Positions 22,341 through 33,032 of a DNA stretch of 64,000 nt are shown here, piece by piece. How positions within the stretch are numbered: position 1 is the first letter of the stretch; each line of letters starts with the position of its first letter. The translations under genes and the position numbers were made by a program. The stretch covers positions 78,086,159 to 78,150,158 of the forward strand of contig CM042150.1 in NCBI GenBank assembly GCA_023376005.1, read 5' to 3'. Origin of the DNA: Doryteuthis pealeii (Eukaryota; Mollusca; Cephalopoda; Myopsida; Loliginidae). The notes under the pieces are model-generated. The model did not search any database. It was given only the letters and a program-made list of their open reading frames with translations, and was not told the DNA's origin.

Positions 22341-22341
22341 A

Positions 22342-22587
22342 TTACAAGGCCCAGCATTAGGTCTCGGAAATAACTCTACAGAAATTGAACAAAATCTTTT
22401 TCATCCGGTTTACTCACTAGACCTCAACCCAACCAATTTTTTCATGCATCTTTACTACTTCCTGAAAGAGATCTTCAACAACCAAAGAAGCAACTGCAAA
22501 AACACCGTCAAAGAGTTCATCGATTCTAAGAATTATCTGCTGCCAGATTTAAAAAAAAAATTGTTTATTGTTTTCAAAAGTTCGTAG
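22342..22587 (+). pseudogene. mariner transposase C-terminal remnant
   Basis: The frame is open from 22342 to TAG at 22585. It contains HPVYSLDLNPTNFFMHLYYF, then LKEIFNN, later NTVKEFIDSKN. Mariner transposases have HPPYSPDLAPTDYHLF...LNG here, followed by VKxxLxxFFxSK. The last catalytic acid of the DD34D triad falls on the N of PTNF, so the active site is lost. The N-terminal and central parts are missing. Upstream, Q-G-P-A-L may be the worn NARPH region. A dead, 5'-truncated copy. It lies just before two SINEs. Confidence 0.7.
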
Positions 22588-22629
22588 TAATAATCGTTTA
22601 TATTTCGATTAATACATTTGATTCTAAAT

Positions 22630-22806
22630 TGAGGTAAGTATTTACCGACCCCCTCCACTGGTAGGGAGCAACCCGTCAATTTTTAAGAAATGTTTTAACC
22701 CGCAGTTTTCCTTCTCACAGAACGGTTGACATACCAGGGTTACAGAGCACTTACTGTTTTACTATTTACCTATTGCCAGAGGAAAATTGTTGGAATATTT
22801 TCGGTA
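22630..22806 (-). mobile_element. SINE family B, 3' part
   Basis: Minus strand: GGCAATAGGTAAATAGTAAA, ACCCTGGTATGTCAACCG, GAGAAGGAAAACTG and the GGTCGGTAAATACTTAC tail. The tRNA-like head is absent; the piece abuts the next SINE. Confidence 0.75.
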
Positions 22807-22807
22807 A

Positions 22808-23036
22808 ATCTTGCGGATCGATATCAGTATCAGCCGAACGTGTCTATCCCCTTTTTGATTGCGCAAGACAGGGGTTGTTTTTGCTAAGGTGGAGCTTCAC
22901 ATTTACCGATAACTTGCAGAGGCTTTACCGCACATATCAGATTACCTAGGCTGTACCACTCATTGGCGAGGACCGATATCGAAGATAGAACATTGCGAAT
23001 CTTGGGTGAATGCTCAACCGACTGAGCTAATCAACC
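22808..23036 (-). mobile_element. SINE family A, 3' end worn
   Basis: Minus-strand head TTAGCTCAGTCGGTTGAGC (A box) and CTTCGATATCGGTCC (B box), then GCCAATGAGTGGTAC, GTGAAGCTCCACC, AAAAACAACCCC and AAAAGGGGATAGACACG. The last part is diverged and no (TA)n tail is attached. Confidence 0.82.
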
Positions 23037-23039
23037 CTT

Positions 23040-23690
23040 GAAGAAGTTGAGCAATACTGCATTAAAATTGATGATTGAAAGATGCAATTATTTTTGCATG
23101 AAGCTGATGTAAAAAGAACAAAATCAGGAGAATCTTTAAAATATATTTACTTATTTTTCCGCGGGCGATTTTTTTCTTTGAAAATTTGATAACGACTAGA
23201 AAGCCGCCATTTTGTAAGGGCATCATTTCTTAAGACCGCGTTGAAAGTACAATCCAGTAATGCTTCCCATAACTAAATTCATTGTGTAGATATGATATTC
23301 GGAAAGACAGGGAAGTTTTAGTGGATTCTTTTCTTCAGTTTTTATGGCGTTTGTCTGCTTTTCGGACTTGACACTTCATTTATCATCTCATTGAATTTCT
23401 ACCCGAAGCCATTCGTCCATTACCACACCCAGCTGATTTCAGTTCCGGTTGCCGAAGATTGTAACCGTGCCAATATCATTTGCCATTCTGAAGTATTTCT
23501 TTCCACTTGTATTCGATTCTAGAGAGTTAATTCAGGTGAAGGCCCAACGTATTGATGTGCAATTGTCGAGGGAAATTAATCGATGGATGTGTTAGTTCAT
23601 TTTCTCGCAGTGCATTATGGGAAGTTAGAGGTTAAGAGGTGATGAGACTAAGTCGAGCGAAGAAGATCGGACTGCTTGGGAAGTTGAGTG
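23040..23690. other. No feature recognised
   Basis: Less AT-rich than the surroundings. No open frame with recognisable similarity. Confidence 0.4.
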
Positions 23691-24316
23691 TGTTGAGAAG
23701 AAGAAGAGAGAAGAAGAAGAAGAGAAGAAGAAGAAGAAGAAGAAGAAAGAAGAAGAAGAAGATTGGATATAATAAAACCGAAGAAGAAAAGAAGAAGAAT
23801 GGATACAATAAAACGAAGAGAAGAAGAAGAAGAAGAAGAAGAAGAAGAAGAAGAAGAAGAAGAAGAAGAAGAAGAAGAAGAAAGAATATTGGATATAATA
23901 AACCGAAGAAGAAAAAGAAGAAGAATGGATACAATAAAACGAAGAAGAAGAAGAAGAAGAAGAAGAAGAAGAAGAAGAAGAAGAAGAAGAAGAAGAAGAA
24001 GATTGGATATAATAAAACCGAAGAAGAAAAAGAAGAAGAATGGATACAATAAAACGAAGAAGAAGAAGAAGAAGAAGAAGAAGAAGAAGAAGAAGAAGAA
24101 GAAGAAGAAGAAGAAGAAGAAGAAGAAGATTGGATACAATAAAACAGAATAAGAATAAGAATAAGAATAAGAATAAGAAGAAAGAAGAAGAAGAAGAAGA
24201 AGAAGAAGAAGAAGAAAGAAGAAGAAGAAGAAGAAGAAGAAGATTGGATACAATAAAACAGAATAAGAATAAGAATAAGAATAAGAAGAAGAAGAAAGAA
24301 GAAGAAGAAGAAGAAA
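23691..24316 (+). repeat. Compound (GAA)n array with spaced TGGATAnAATAAAA inserts
   Basis: About 625 bases of GAA/AAG repeats, broken eight times by a near-identical phrase TTGGATATAATAAAACCG or ATGGATACAATAAAACG (starting near 23760, 23797, 23883, 23922, 24001, 24038, 24127 and 24241). In the first three cycles the phrases come as pairs some 38 bases apart, with a pair every 120 bases or so, a higher-order repeat. The last two units switch to an (AATAAG)n spacer. The plus strand is almost pure purine. Confidence 0.95.
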
Positions 24317-24620
24317 TAAAATATAATGGTAAACTACGACTTGCAATGAACGTTAAATGCATAGAAAGAAGCCAAAGGGAAATGTAAGATATTCAAATGT
24401 ACTGTAACTGTACCGGTTTTAAGTGTATGTAAGATCATAGCGTAAATAAGACGAAAGTAGTGTAAAACGTTATGAAAGGAAAAAATACACAAAGGAAAGA
24501 CAAAGCAGAAAGTACAGTTAGTCTACACTATCTGTGAAACTAGAAAATTCCGTCTCACTTATACGCTGTTGGCTTAATGTTCAAAACATTAGTAAAATCA
24601 CTTTGTCTTTATATAACCTC

Positions 24621-24622
<2 letters not shown>

Positions 24623-24677
<55 letters not shown>
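24623..24677. repeat. (TA)n microsatellite
   Basis: About 55 bases of TA, located at the 3' side of the minus-strand module that follows. Confidence 0.95.
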
Positions 24678-24680
<3 letters not shown>

Positions 24681-25017
24681 GTTGTTTTGGTTCCAACGGG
24701 AGAAAATTCAATATTTTATAAAAAAAGGAAGGTCCGCAGAATGAATTTTGTTCTCAGAAAAAATTGTTTAATTCTTTTTGTTTCAAATATGCAACACGTG
24801 TTTCAGATCTTCTGGTATCTTCTTCAGGCTTTGATTGATAATATGAAAATGAATTTTTACATGCAGGTGTATATATATACATACACATGAGTATTTCACC
24901 TCCTCTTCCTGTTTTTGTGGGAGTGGAGTGGAATTTCATTTATAACATTAGTCTTTTAAACAGGTGTTTTTGTTTTTTGGGTGGTTTACTAATAAGGTCA
25001 TTAGCTGAATTTTTATA

Positions 25018-25021
<4 letters not shown>
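24678..25021 (-). mobile_element. (TA)n-bounded module with hammerhead-like motif
   Basis: Bounded by (TA)n on both sides. On the minus strand CTGAAGA (24821-24827) is followed by one A, a GAT...ATC stem, T, then GAAA and the palindrome ACACGTGT (24794-24801), then T. In a type I hammerhead the order is CUGAnGA, helix II, GAA, helix III, then H17 (not G); here helix III would be a 4-bp palindrome with no loop, and H17 would be U. The (TA)n lies 3' of the motif, about 115 bases on. Confidence 0.5.
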
Positions 25022-25082
<61 letters not shown>

Positions 25083-25200
25083 AGTAATCAAACAAACAAT
25101 GTGTTTTGATATGGCTTTTTTTAGCCGACAATTTTTGGGAGAATATGTGCTTGATTTTGAAAATTTAAGTACGACTTCAATTAAGCACATATTCTCCCAA

Positions 25201-25273
<73 letters not shown>
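25022..25273. repeat. Two (TA)n tracts around a 26-bp inverted repeat
   Basis: TA runs at 25022-25078 and 25204-25273. Between them arms at about 25134-25160 and 25176-25201 (TTTGGGAGAATATGTGCTT and its complement) enclose a 15-base loop. Confidence 0.9.
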
Positions 25274-25276
<3 letters not shown>

Positions 25277-25449
25277 ATGAACGTCTGAAACCGTCTAAGC
25301 CTTATCCAGAGAGAAGAGTCTTTATTTATAAAACTAGAAAAATCTCATTCAGATTTGTGTTTTAATATCTGTCCCGGAGAGTCCTATTGAAATGTGCAGA
25401 TGTGCTTCAAATCGAAAGGTATCTACTTGTGGGTTAGAACATTTCTAAT

Positions 25450-25452
<3 letters not shown>

Positions 25453-25490
<38 letters not shown>

Positions 25491-25650
25491 TATAATATTA
25501 TAAACCGAATGGAACTCGAGTCGGTCTGCTTTTAATTTATTCGGTTTTTATTCGTATATTCAGCTCTTTTTATTGAGCAATTTTACACAGAATCCAGAAG
25601 TATTTAAGTTTTCCTATTCATTTACTCTTTCTAGATTTTGATCATTACTA

Positions 25651-25698
<48 letters not shown>
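25453..25698. repeat. Two (TA)n tracts
   Basis: TA runs at 25453-25497 (with breaks) and 25651-25698. The second abuts the 3' end of the LINE fragment at 25700. Confidence 0.93.
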
Positions 25699-25699
<1 letters not shown>

Positions 25700-26430
25700 C
25701 ATCACTATGCACAATTAGCACGGGTATCCATGATAATATCTCGCCAACATTCTTTCTCATTCATTGTTCCAAGGTGGTCCTCTTCGCAGCATCCTGTATG
25801 AAAGTTGATCCATGTAGTTCCTTGCTGGGCGGTCCACATTAGCATGTCCATGTGTTGGCTTACACAGGAGAATGTCGCTTATGACTTCGTCCTTTCTCCT
25901 CCAGCAATGACCAGCATGGTCTGTCCGTCTCACTCTGATGGTTTGTGAGATAGGGGACAGGTGATCGTACAGCTGCTTCCTTGTGGGGAGCTGTTTCTAT
26001 GACTTGTTCAAGACTGCAGCTCCCATCTATCTTATTCTCAATGCGCCTCGTTATGGTCCAAGTGGTACAGCCATACAGCAGCACTGATACAACCACAGCT
26101 TGGAAGAATTGTCGTTTTAACTTCAGTGAGATCGGATTTCCATATAAGTGATAATCTGTTTATAGCCGACCATACCTTATATACTTTATATACTGTATTA
26201 GCATCGCTTTGTGGGGAGAGATATTACGACCTAGGTATGAGAATTGTACAGTCGAGTTTATAGATGTCTCGTTTCTTTTTGAAACACATGAACTCAGTTT
26301 TATCGGAGTTCACATAGAGGCCGATGTTCTTTGCTGCCTTCTCCAGGCTATATAGTAGCGACTCGGCCTTAGCTGGTGTATCTGCGAGAAGTGCTAGGTC
26401 ATCTGAGTAGTCTGCTTATGTGATAGTCTG
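25700..26430 (-). pseudogene. LINE ORF2 fragment with reverse transcriptase active site
   Basis: The best LINE copy in the window. On the minus strand from about 26420: ADYSDDLALLADTPAKAESL, where YSDD is the active-site turn (YADD in relatives), followed by LEKAAKNIGLYVNSDKTEFM. Further on come LKRQFFQAVVVSVLLYGCTT, then RRIENKIDGS, then a frameshift into a region matching the QLYGHLPPI and RRTRHAGHCW blocks, then SHKRHSPV. The 3' end (low coordinates) has ATCATCA-type repeats, i.e. TGATGAT on the minus strand. About 240 codons of what would be a much longer protein remain; the fingers and the endonuclease are missing. Several stops and frameshifts: inactive. The left neighbour is (CA)n at 26441. 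Confidence 0.85.
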
Positions 26431-26440
26431 TGCGGGATAC

Positions 26441-26468
26441 ACCACACACACACACACACACACACATA

Positions 26469-26513
<45 letters not shown>

Positions 26514-26533
26514 ATATATATATATATATATAT
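26441..26533. repeat. (CA)n-(TA)n microsatellite
   Basis: (CA)n about 24 bases and interrupted (TA)n about 65 bases; truncates the LINE fragment. Confidence 0.95.
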
Positions 26534-26711
26534 CAGTAAAACAAAAAGCAATTCAAATATTTTAATTCGCAATCCAGTTTTTAAAATAACGTCGATTTCC
26601 CGGGGTAAGTGTTTTTTATAGGCTTCGTTTATTATCTGCTGATTTCGCTCGACAAAAACAAAGAATCTTGGTACTTTTCTACCGCGGATAACAAAAACCT
26701 ATTGTACACCG

Positions 26712-27800
26712 TCAATTGAAGAAGAAAAAGTTTAGAAGGCAGACATCAAATAGGAATATGAAACTGAAGAAAGAAAAAGGAATTAAAAAAAGAAATAGGG
26801 AAAGTACTGTACAACAACAGAACGCTAAAATCAGGGAAAAGAAAGAAGGGTGAAAAAATGTAAGGGAGACAAAAAAGAAGGATAAACCATGTGTAGAAAA
26901 GGAGAACGGAATGAAAGAAAGAAAGAATATGATGAAAGTGAAATCCAGAAAAATATGATAGTAAAACGAAATGTAAGAGAAAAAAGAGAGCATAAATGAA
27001 AAGGAAGATAGGGAAGATAAATAAAAAAAGACAGTATAATTTTTTTTAAAAAGGATAAAAAGAGAAACAGTGTTAAAAAGGAAAGAAAAGGGAAAGAAAA
27101 TAAATAGAAAGGGAATAAAGAAATATAAAAGAAAGAAAAAGAAAAGAAAGTAAAAGAAAAGAAAAGGTATAAGAGGGAGAGAGATAATGAAAGAAGGGAT
27201 AGGAAAAAGAAAGCAAATGAAATAGAATGGAAAATGGAAATGAAAGAAAGAAAGAAAATGAGAGAAAGAAAGACAATAGAAGAAAGAAAAAAATGAAATT
27301 ATGGTAAAATGAATACATTAAGAAGAAAAAAGGAAAAAATGTTAAAACTGAAGGAAGCAGTGGGGTCAGATTAGAAAAAGAAAAAGAAAAAATGAAACGG
27401 AAGAAAACGGAGAATGAAAAGAAGGAACATAGGAAGGTAAAAGCTAAATAAAAAAAGACAATAAAAGAGGAACAGGAATTGCGTATGAAAAGAAAGACGG
27501 AAAGTGCAGTAACAAAAAGAAGGAAATAAATTTTTAAAATAAAACAAATATTTTTTTAAACGGAAAACGGAAGAGAGATTAACAGTAAATTTCCTTCTCA
27601 AATTAGTTGAAGATTTAAACATTTTAGAATTTAAGGGAAAATAATAAGAAAATGGGCTGATTAATGAAAAATAAACAAAGAAAAACATAAAGAAAAAATT
27701 AACGTTTCAAATTGAACAGGAAACGATTGTGTCAAAATAGTTAATAAAAAAAGAAAATATGTACGAAAAAAGAAAAAAGGAGGAAAAAAAAGAAATGTGT
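26712..27800 (+). repeat. Kilobase-scale polypurine block
   Basis: Over about 1.1 kb the plus strand is overwhelmingly A and G, with AAAG, GAAA and GGAAA motifs in no fixed register and only scattered T and C. Six-frame translation gives spurious F/S/L-rich minus frames. It is not a clean tandem array, unlike 23691-24316. Confidence 0.85.
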
Positions 27801-27839
27801 TATTTCTTGATCGAAACACTTTCTCATTGAAATCGATAC

Positions 27840-28977
27840 GCCAGATCAATGCCACAGGGATATGCCATATAATGATTAAAGTCTAAGGGAGGTAACTTTC
27901 GTTTCAGCATTCAATTAAATGCCAGGTTTATAGGAAAGTAATTGCATTAAGTGGATGAATAATGTGATTTTTTAAAAGTTATTCTTAGAAAAATTTACAG
28001 AACTTATCTAGGAAACTTAAAAAAAAAAAAGAAGCTTTTTCTTTATTGTTATTGAATTAGACAAAATAAAACCAGTACATTCAAATAATGTATTGGCACT
28101 ATATTACAATGATTCACATTTTTATGGCTGTGCTCCACTTATACTACAGAAAACGGCATATCGTAGCGAGAGTTTTTTTTAGCAAAAAGCATTAAAGTAT
28201 TTTAACTTTGTTATTATTAAGTTACAAATTGGATTGGAAATTGCTTTATTCTCTGTGTTGAGAATATGTTCACACTCATCCTTATAATTTATCAAGGGAA
28301 ATAAGTATTAAGCGCTAATTGTAGAGTACTTACCCTAATTTATTCCTTTTATTATAAAATAAGAAATGAACTAAAATTAATACCAACAATTTGTTTCCGC
28401 TAAAATTACAGTAGATATAAACAATTAGTTTTGAATATAGTAATTTTTCAGCGACAAAGCTTTTTTTCCAGCTTTGGATTTGCATTTTTGCCGGCAAAAA
28501 TCATGCTGTAAGATGAAGTCTGTAGTATGGCAGAAGCGGTTGAACATTCCTACCAAATGTATTTTTGCTTGTTAACCATTAAGCGTCAATACAAAATGCT
28601 ATTGAATTACTCCATTCTAAAAAAGAGAAAAAGATTACACCCATTGACGCACTTTCACGGTATCTATTTAAATATTAAAGGGAGATCTTAACAACGGTTT
28701 TAAAATGTAGTTTAAATAATAATCCAATGAATACACTGCAAATAAATTCATTCAGGTTGCACTCATTAAAAAAATGATAGCACTATACAAAAGCAACATT
28801 AAACTATAGAATAACAAACACTTTTATGTATCAAAACATCTGTACGGATGAAAAAACGGAAAGTTTAAAGTAATACCAATTTATCAGACAAATTATTATT
28901 CACAACATCAAATCAAAGGAAAAAGATTTCATAGAAAAATATAAGTCATCACTAAAGAGATTATAATTACAAACACC

Positions 28978-28978
<1 letters not shown>
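27840..28978. other. AT-rich DNA without recognised features
   Basis: No tandem repeat, SINE head or open frame of interest found. Confidence 0.45.

Positions 28979-28979
<1 letters not shown>

Positions 28980-29065
<86 letters not shown>
28980..29065. repeat. (GA)n microsatellite
   Basis: About 85 bases of uninterrupted GA, ending some 75 bases upstream of the transposase pseudogene start. Confidence 0.97.
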
Positions 29066-29068
<3 letters not shown>

Positions 29069-29138
29069 CGCTCAAGCATAATATACACCTATGTGTCAGA
29101 ATCTGTTTGGGTATCAATCTGTCGACAGCGCAGATGAT

Positions 29139-30253
29139 ATGAAGAGAGTTGGATTTCGAAGATAAGAATTTTGAAGCCTCACTCAGATAATTCTGATTAG
29201 AAAAGAGATCCCGATTTTTTTGGTGAGATCCAGGTCATGATTGACAACGATCCCAGCAAGGCAGTTAGGTCCATATCCAGGAACATGGGAGAGTTTGAGT
29301 TTCTCATAAGGCTGGTAATGCATACAGATATTCAGTATTTCATACAACATGAGAAAAGAGCCTATTGTTATCCTAGATCGTGAAGGACTAGAGGAATCTG
29401 CTCTGCAAAGCTTTTGAACAAAGTCAAACATCTCCAACCAAACATGACTTGCTTTTTCCCAGATGCGAAAAGTTTCTACCAGCATCAGATAGGGGTCTCA
29501 CAGAACAACCGTTGACTTGCTCTCACCCACAAGATGTATCGATAGTGATAAAACACACGCACCATGTCCACATCGTGTTTAGACTGGTCACATGCAATAA
29601 TGACGTTATGCCTCCATTCATCTTTTCATATGGCCTCAGACACGACACGGAGGCCTGTATTAACAGTCTGGATAGGAAGCGCGTGGGGTAATATATAAAT
29701 ACATGGGAAATGGACTTGTCGCCCCGAGTTCAAATCCTGGACGTGGAAATTGAATTTTCACTTAGCGCTAATACCTTTGTAAAATATATAAATCCTACTC
29801 TCTCTCCAACAATGGGTAAATAGTAGCGCAGACTGGGCTCTTTAATCTTGTCTAGGAGACGGAAAACTCTGAATTCGAAAATGTTAAAACTCCGCTTAAG
29901 AAATTGACCTTGTGTCGCATCCTGCTCGTGTGGAGGGGTTGGTAAATATATAAATCAACTGTCTGGAATAGATAGTGTTGCACTGGACAGAGAGGATGTC
30001 TGCTGGTTTCTGCAATCACAATAGTTTTAATATCTGGCCGCTTAATTTCTTAGATTGCAATTCCCTTGATTATTATGTGTGAGTTGCGGTTGAGCGAGAG
30101 ACAAACAAAACTCCGTGCAACAATAAAGATAAGCTGAAGGCAAGAATAACCGCAGTATTTACCAATTTAAACAAGGTGACCACTGACAACATTAGTGGGA
30201 GATTCCAAAGTCATCTAGTTAAAGCAAATGCCAATGCATTTGAACAAATTTAA
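29139..30253 (+). pseudogene. Tc1/mariner-superfamily transposase, split by a SINE
   Basis: Starts at ATG 29139 (MKRVG, as in relatives). The DNA-binding part follows in pieces: IDNDPSKAVRSISRNMGEFE, then FLIRLV and YFIQHEKRA. The catalytic part has KLLNKVKH, CFFPDAKSFYQ (29453-29476; first catalytic D, usually SDEKNF), HPQDVSIVI, NNDVMPPFIFSYGLRHDTEA. A SINE B then interrupts (29676-29957). The frame resumes with LHWTERMSAG, then jumps to FCNHNSFNIWPLNFLDCNSL and DYYV (third D near 30068), skipping some 25 codons including the usual QQDSAPCH with the second D. It continues VERETNKTPCN, LKARITAVFTNLNK and ends at TAA 30251-30253. Frameshifts, stops and the lost second D make it inactive. Family placement within the superfamily is from memory of the VMPPHFFPQGLR and IWPPNSPDCNPLDYY patterns. 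Confidence 0.85.
29676..29957 (+). mobile_element. SINE family B inserted in the transposase
   Basis: Head GCGCGTGGGGTAATATATAA (worn A box), B box GAGTTCAAATCCTGGACG, then AGCGCTAATACC, GGGTAAATAGTAGCGCAGAC, TTGTCTAGGAGACGGAAAAC, GCTTAAGAAATTGACC, TTGTGTCGCATCCTGCTCG and the GGAGGGGTTGGTAAATATAT tail. It is flanked by AGTCTGGATAGG (29664) and TGTCTGGAATAG (29960), a target-site duplication of about 12 bases that also joins the two halves of the transposase frame. Confidence 0.9.
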
Positions 30254-30714
30254 TCTATAGTATTTCAAGATATTTTCCGGTAATTTTCGTAAATATATAT
30301 GATAAAGTTAGATGTCAGAGTTATTTTTTTTTTATTTAGATAATTTACTCATCGCATCCTGTATAAGCACAAATATATAAATGAAACAGCAACAAAAATA
30401 TACACACATGTACGTATTAGACGGGAGAAGAGAAAAGGAAAGTAGATCATTGGAAATCACTGAATAAACACTGACTGCCAAACTGGACATGAAATCAATT
30501 GGAATTAACCAGTATGATTTATCATCTATCTATCTGTACCCTACAAATGACTATATATTGAAACTAATCCGAACACAACTCACAATTATATTAGCATAAT
30601 AAGGATTAAAAAAATCTGAAAATTGAAATAAATAGACAAAAACAAAATTCAAATCATTTTGTGATTCTTTTTCATTATAAATTATTTATTTTTTCTCGTC
30701 AGATCTACAACAAA

Positions 30715-30718
<4 letters not shown>

Positions 30719-30797
<79 letters not shown>
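30719..30797. repeat. (CA)n-(TA)n microsatellite
   Basis: About 32 bases CA then 47 bases TA. Confidence 0.96.
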
Positions 30798-30800
<3 letters not shown>

Positions 30801-31040
30801 TGATAAAATAAAAAATATAACTTCCGATTACCAGTTGTCTATTTTAAAGAACACTGCTAATGGAAAAAAAAGACCTTTTCATCTTACGTTTCATTTTGAA
30901 AAGATTCCCCTCGCGGTTTAAACGCTTTATTCATCCTATTCTCCTGATGAAGGTTTAAAAGAAACGAAACGTTCTAACGTGGATTTCACCATCCAAAATA
31001 AATTCATCTTTTCGGAATAATAGATTTTCCTCATTTTCTA
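30798..31040 (+). mobile_element. Microsatellite-bounded module with CTGATGA/GAAAC motif
   Basis: Near the 3' end CTGATGA (30944-30950) is followed by A, a G-GTTT...AAAC stem, GAAA (30966-30969) and a 5-bp helix ACGTT-CT-AACGT (30969-30980). These elements match the hammerhead layout except for the extra A and a G where H17 would be. The downstream text (TTCACCATC, AATAAA, TTTTCTATTTTCTACA-type end) matches the copy at 55640-55945. A (CA)n/(TA)n tract follows at 31041. Confidence 0.55.
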
Positions 31041-31095
<55 letters not shown>

Positions 31096-31096
31096 C

Positions 31097-31154
<58 letters not shown>
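31041..31154. repeat. (CA)n-(TA)n microsatellite
   Basis: About 55 bases of CA, then about 55 bases of TA, at the 3' side of the preceding module. Confidence 0.96.
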
Positions 31155-31157
<3 letters not shown>

Positions 31158-31159
31158 TA

Positions 31160-31820
31160 AACTTATATATGAATCTACAGATTGTTTGTCGGGAGGTAGA
31201 GGTAAGATATTAATATTTGAAATGTCTACCTCTTTCATACTTTTTTTCTGACTTTTCAGACGAAGCATTGGACTCCTCTGATGTGGAACCTTCTCGTTTT
31301 GGTGTCAAATTAATGTTCTCTCTTTGGGTCAAAACTCAATCAACTGAGATAACACCATAACTCTCGAGATCCTTTCAGCTAACGACACACTTCCCTCCTC
31401 ACCGTTCCCTCATCCTCCACATCTGTCTCATCCCACTCCGCCCCTCCATGCTCGCACTTGGTTAATACTGAAGCTTTTCCTTGGTCTACTTCCGTTAATT
31501 GTCCAATATTTAATGTGATCTTTACACCTGTGTGGAAATAGAGATGGTATTTATTTCTCATGGGGATTGCCTATTGTGTAATAATAATTCACAGTCGTTG
31601 GTCCCCGGAAATCGATTAGGAGATATTTACACCCGATATATTTCCAGAAGTTCACAGCTGCAAGACTGACCGTTGGGTTGGTGTGGTAATCTGTTTCCTT
31701 AGCAGTTTCGATCTGCCGGGAGTCGATTGATGCTTCTACTTAAATGAACGAGCAGATGGCAAAGTATAAGTGTTCAGAATACGAAATAATCGTCAATGAT
31801 TACTTAGTTTTGTGTTAGTC
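31160..31820. other. No gene recognised
   Basis: Less AT-rich than average; the minus strand has a 60-codon frame at 31379-31561 without recognisable similarity. No repeat family identified. Confidence 0.4.
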
Positions 31821-31821
31821 C

Positions 31822-32095
31822 TGAGGCGCGTCTAGCGTAACGGTTGTTGTAAGGAATAAAATTGATGAAACGAGTTCAAATCGTTGACAAGGCAATTTAC
31901 ATATCAATGCCCTCTTGAAAAGCATGAATCCAAATCTTCTACTCCCAGCTATGGGTAAATAATTTGGGAGACTGTTTTTTTTGGGGGGGGTGCCTTGGTT
32001 AGGCCACCAGACTGTGAGAAGCAACTAGCTTTGCTCTGCATTAAAACTGACGTTTTCACATCCTTCCCGTGGCAGAGATGTTGAGTAAATACACA
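31822..32095 (+). mobile_element. SINE family B, full-length but diverged
   Basis: Head GAGGCGCGTCTAGCGTAACGG and TTGTTGTAAGG (A-box region), B box GAGTTCAAATCGTTGAC, then CTATGGGTAAATAATTTGGG, a G-run, TTGGTTAGGCCACCAGACTG and the tail TCACATCCTTCCCGTGGCAG, GTTGAGTAAATACAC. Confidence 0.8.
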
Positions 32096-32271
32096 CTTAG
32101 TATTGTGTTTGTCACAAGTTGCAGCGGATTATCTTTAAAGAGAGATGATATGAATTAGATAATAATCTAAAATCTACCTCAGTAAAGTTTTAATTTTATT
32201 TTAATTATATTTTAATTCTACACATCATGGTGATCTTATGTCAGTCTTACCAACGTTTTATAGACAACTTG

Positions 32272-32340
<69 letters not shown>

Positions 32341-32341
32341 A
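32272..32341. repeat. (TA)n-(GT)n microsatellite
   Basis: About 45 bases TA, then GT to 32340. Confidence 0.96.
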
Positions 32342-32545
32342 AGAAAAGTTTATAGAAAAAACATCAAAATGTTATGTTTTGCTGACAAACGTTTGTTTCG
32401 ACCCTATGAAGAGGTCTTTTTCAAAGAAAATGTTGCTTTGAAAAAGACCTCTTCATAGGGTCGAAACAAACGTTTGTCAGCAAAACATAAACATTTTGTT
32501 GTTTTTTCTATAAACTTTTCTACACATATTGTCGGATTAATATCC
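32342..32545. mobile_element. Foldback element, 85-bp arms each with the GAAAC motif
   Basis: Arms 32342-32426 and 32436-32521 are near-identical inverted copies with a nine-base loop. Each arm, read toward its outer end, has TTGAAAA (a worn CTGAnGA), A, GACC...GGTC, GAAA and the palindrome ACAAACGTTTGT followed by C. The same text in longer form makes up the big palindrome at 57928-58734. After the right arm comes TACACATATTGTCGGATTAA, the same end phrase as near 57910 (reverse) and 55920. So it is a member of the same family, in a tail-out inverted pair. Confidence 0.8.
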
Positions 32546-32579
32546 ATTTTACCTTTTCATATATTTATAAATATATAAG

Positions 32580-32640
32580 TGTGTGTGTGTGTGTGTGTGC
32601 GTGTGTGCGTGTGAACAAATCGTTTTTTTTTTCAATCAAG
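32580..32640. repeat. (GT)n microsatellite
   Basis: About 34 bases of GT with two C interruptions, then poly-T. Confidence 0.9.
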
Positions 32641-32769
32641 AAAGTCCTCAAATATTTGTCAGTATAGCAGGATAAACCCTAAAATAAATTTTATAGCACC
32701 TACTCGCATCGTCTTTATTATTAGAACGTTCATGTATTTGAAAAACACGATATTCAGAGGAAACACGCA

Positions 32770-32772
<3 letters not shown>

Positions 32773-32804
<32 letters not shown>

Positions 32805-32880
32805 ATATATTATTTATAATTTGGTCTCTCACATTAATTTGGTATACCCCACACACACACTCATATATATTTAGCTCAGT

Positions 32881-32975
<95 letters not shown>

Positions 32976-33032
32976 CTCAGTCAGTAGAGCATCTGGCCGG
33001 ATGATACAGCCAATAGACCACGCTGCATACTT

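Noticed and set aside
23625..24387. Long open frames (up to 245 codons) on both strands
   Set aside because: They are translations of the GAA array (poly-K/E/R, poly-S/F/L); no start context, no non-repeat domain.
29183..29485. Minus-strand frame of 100 codons
   Set aside because: Shadow of the plus-strand transposase pseudogene, which has clear family motifs.
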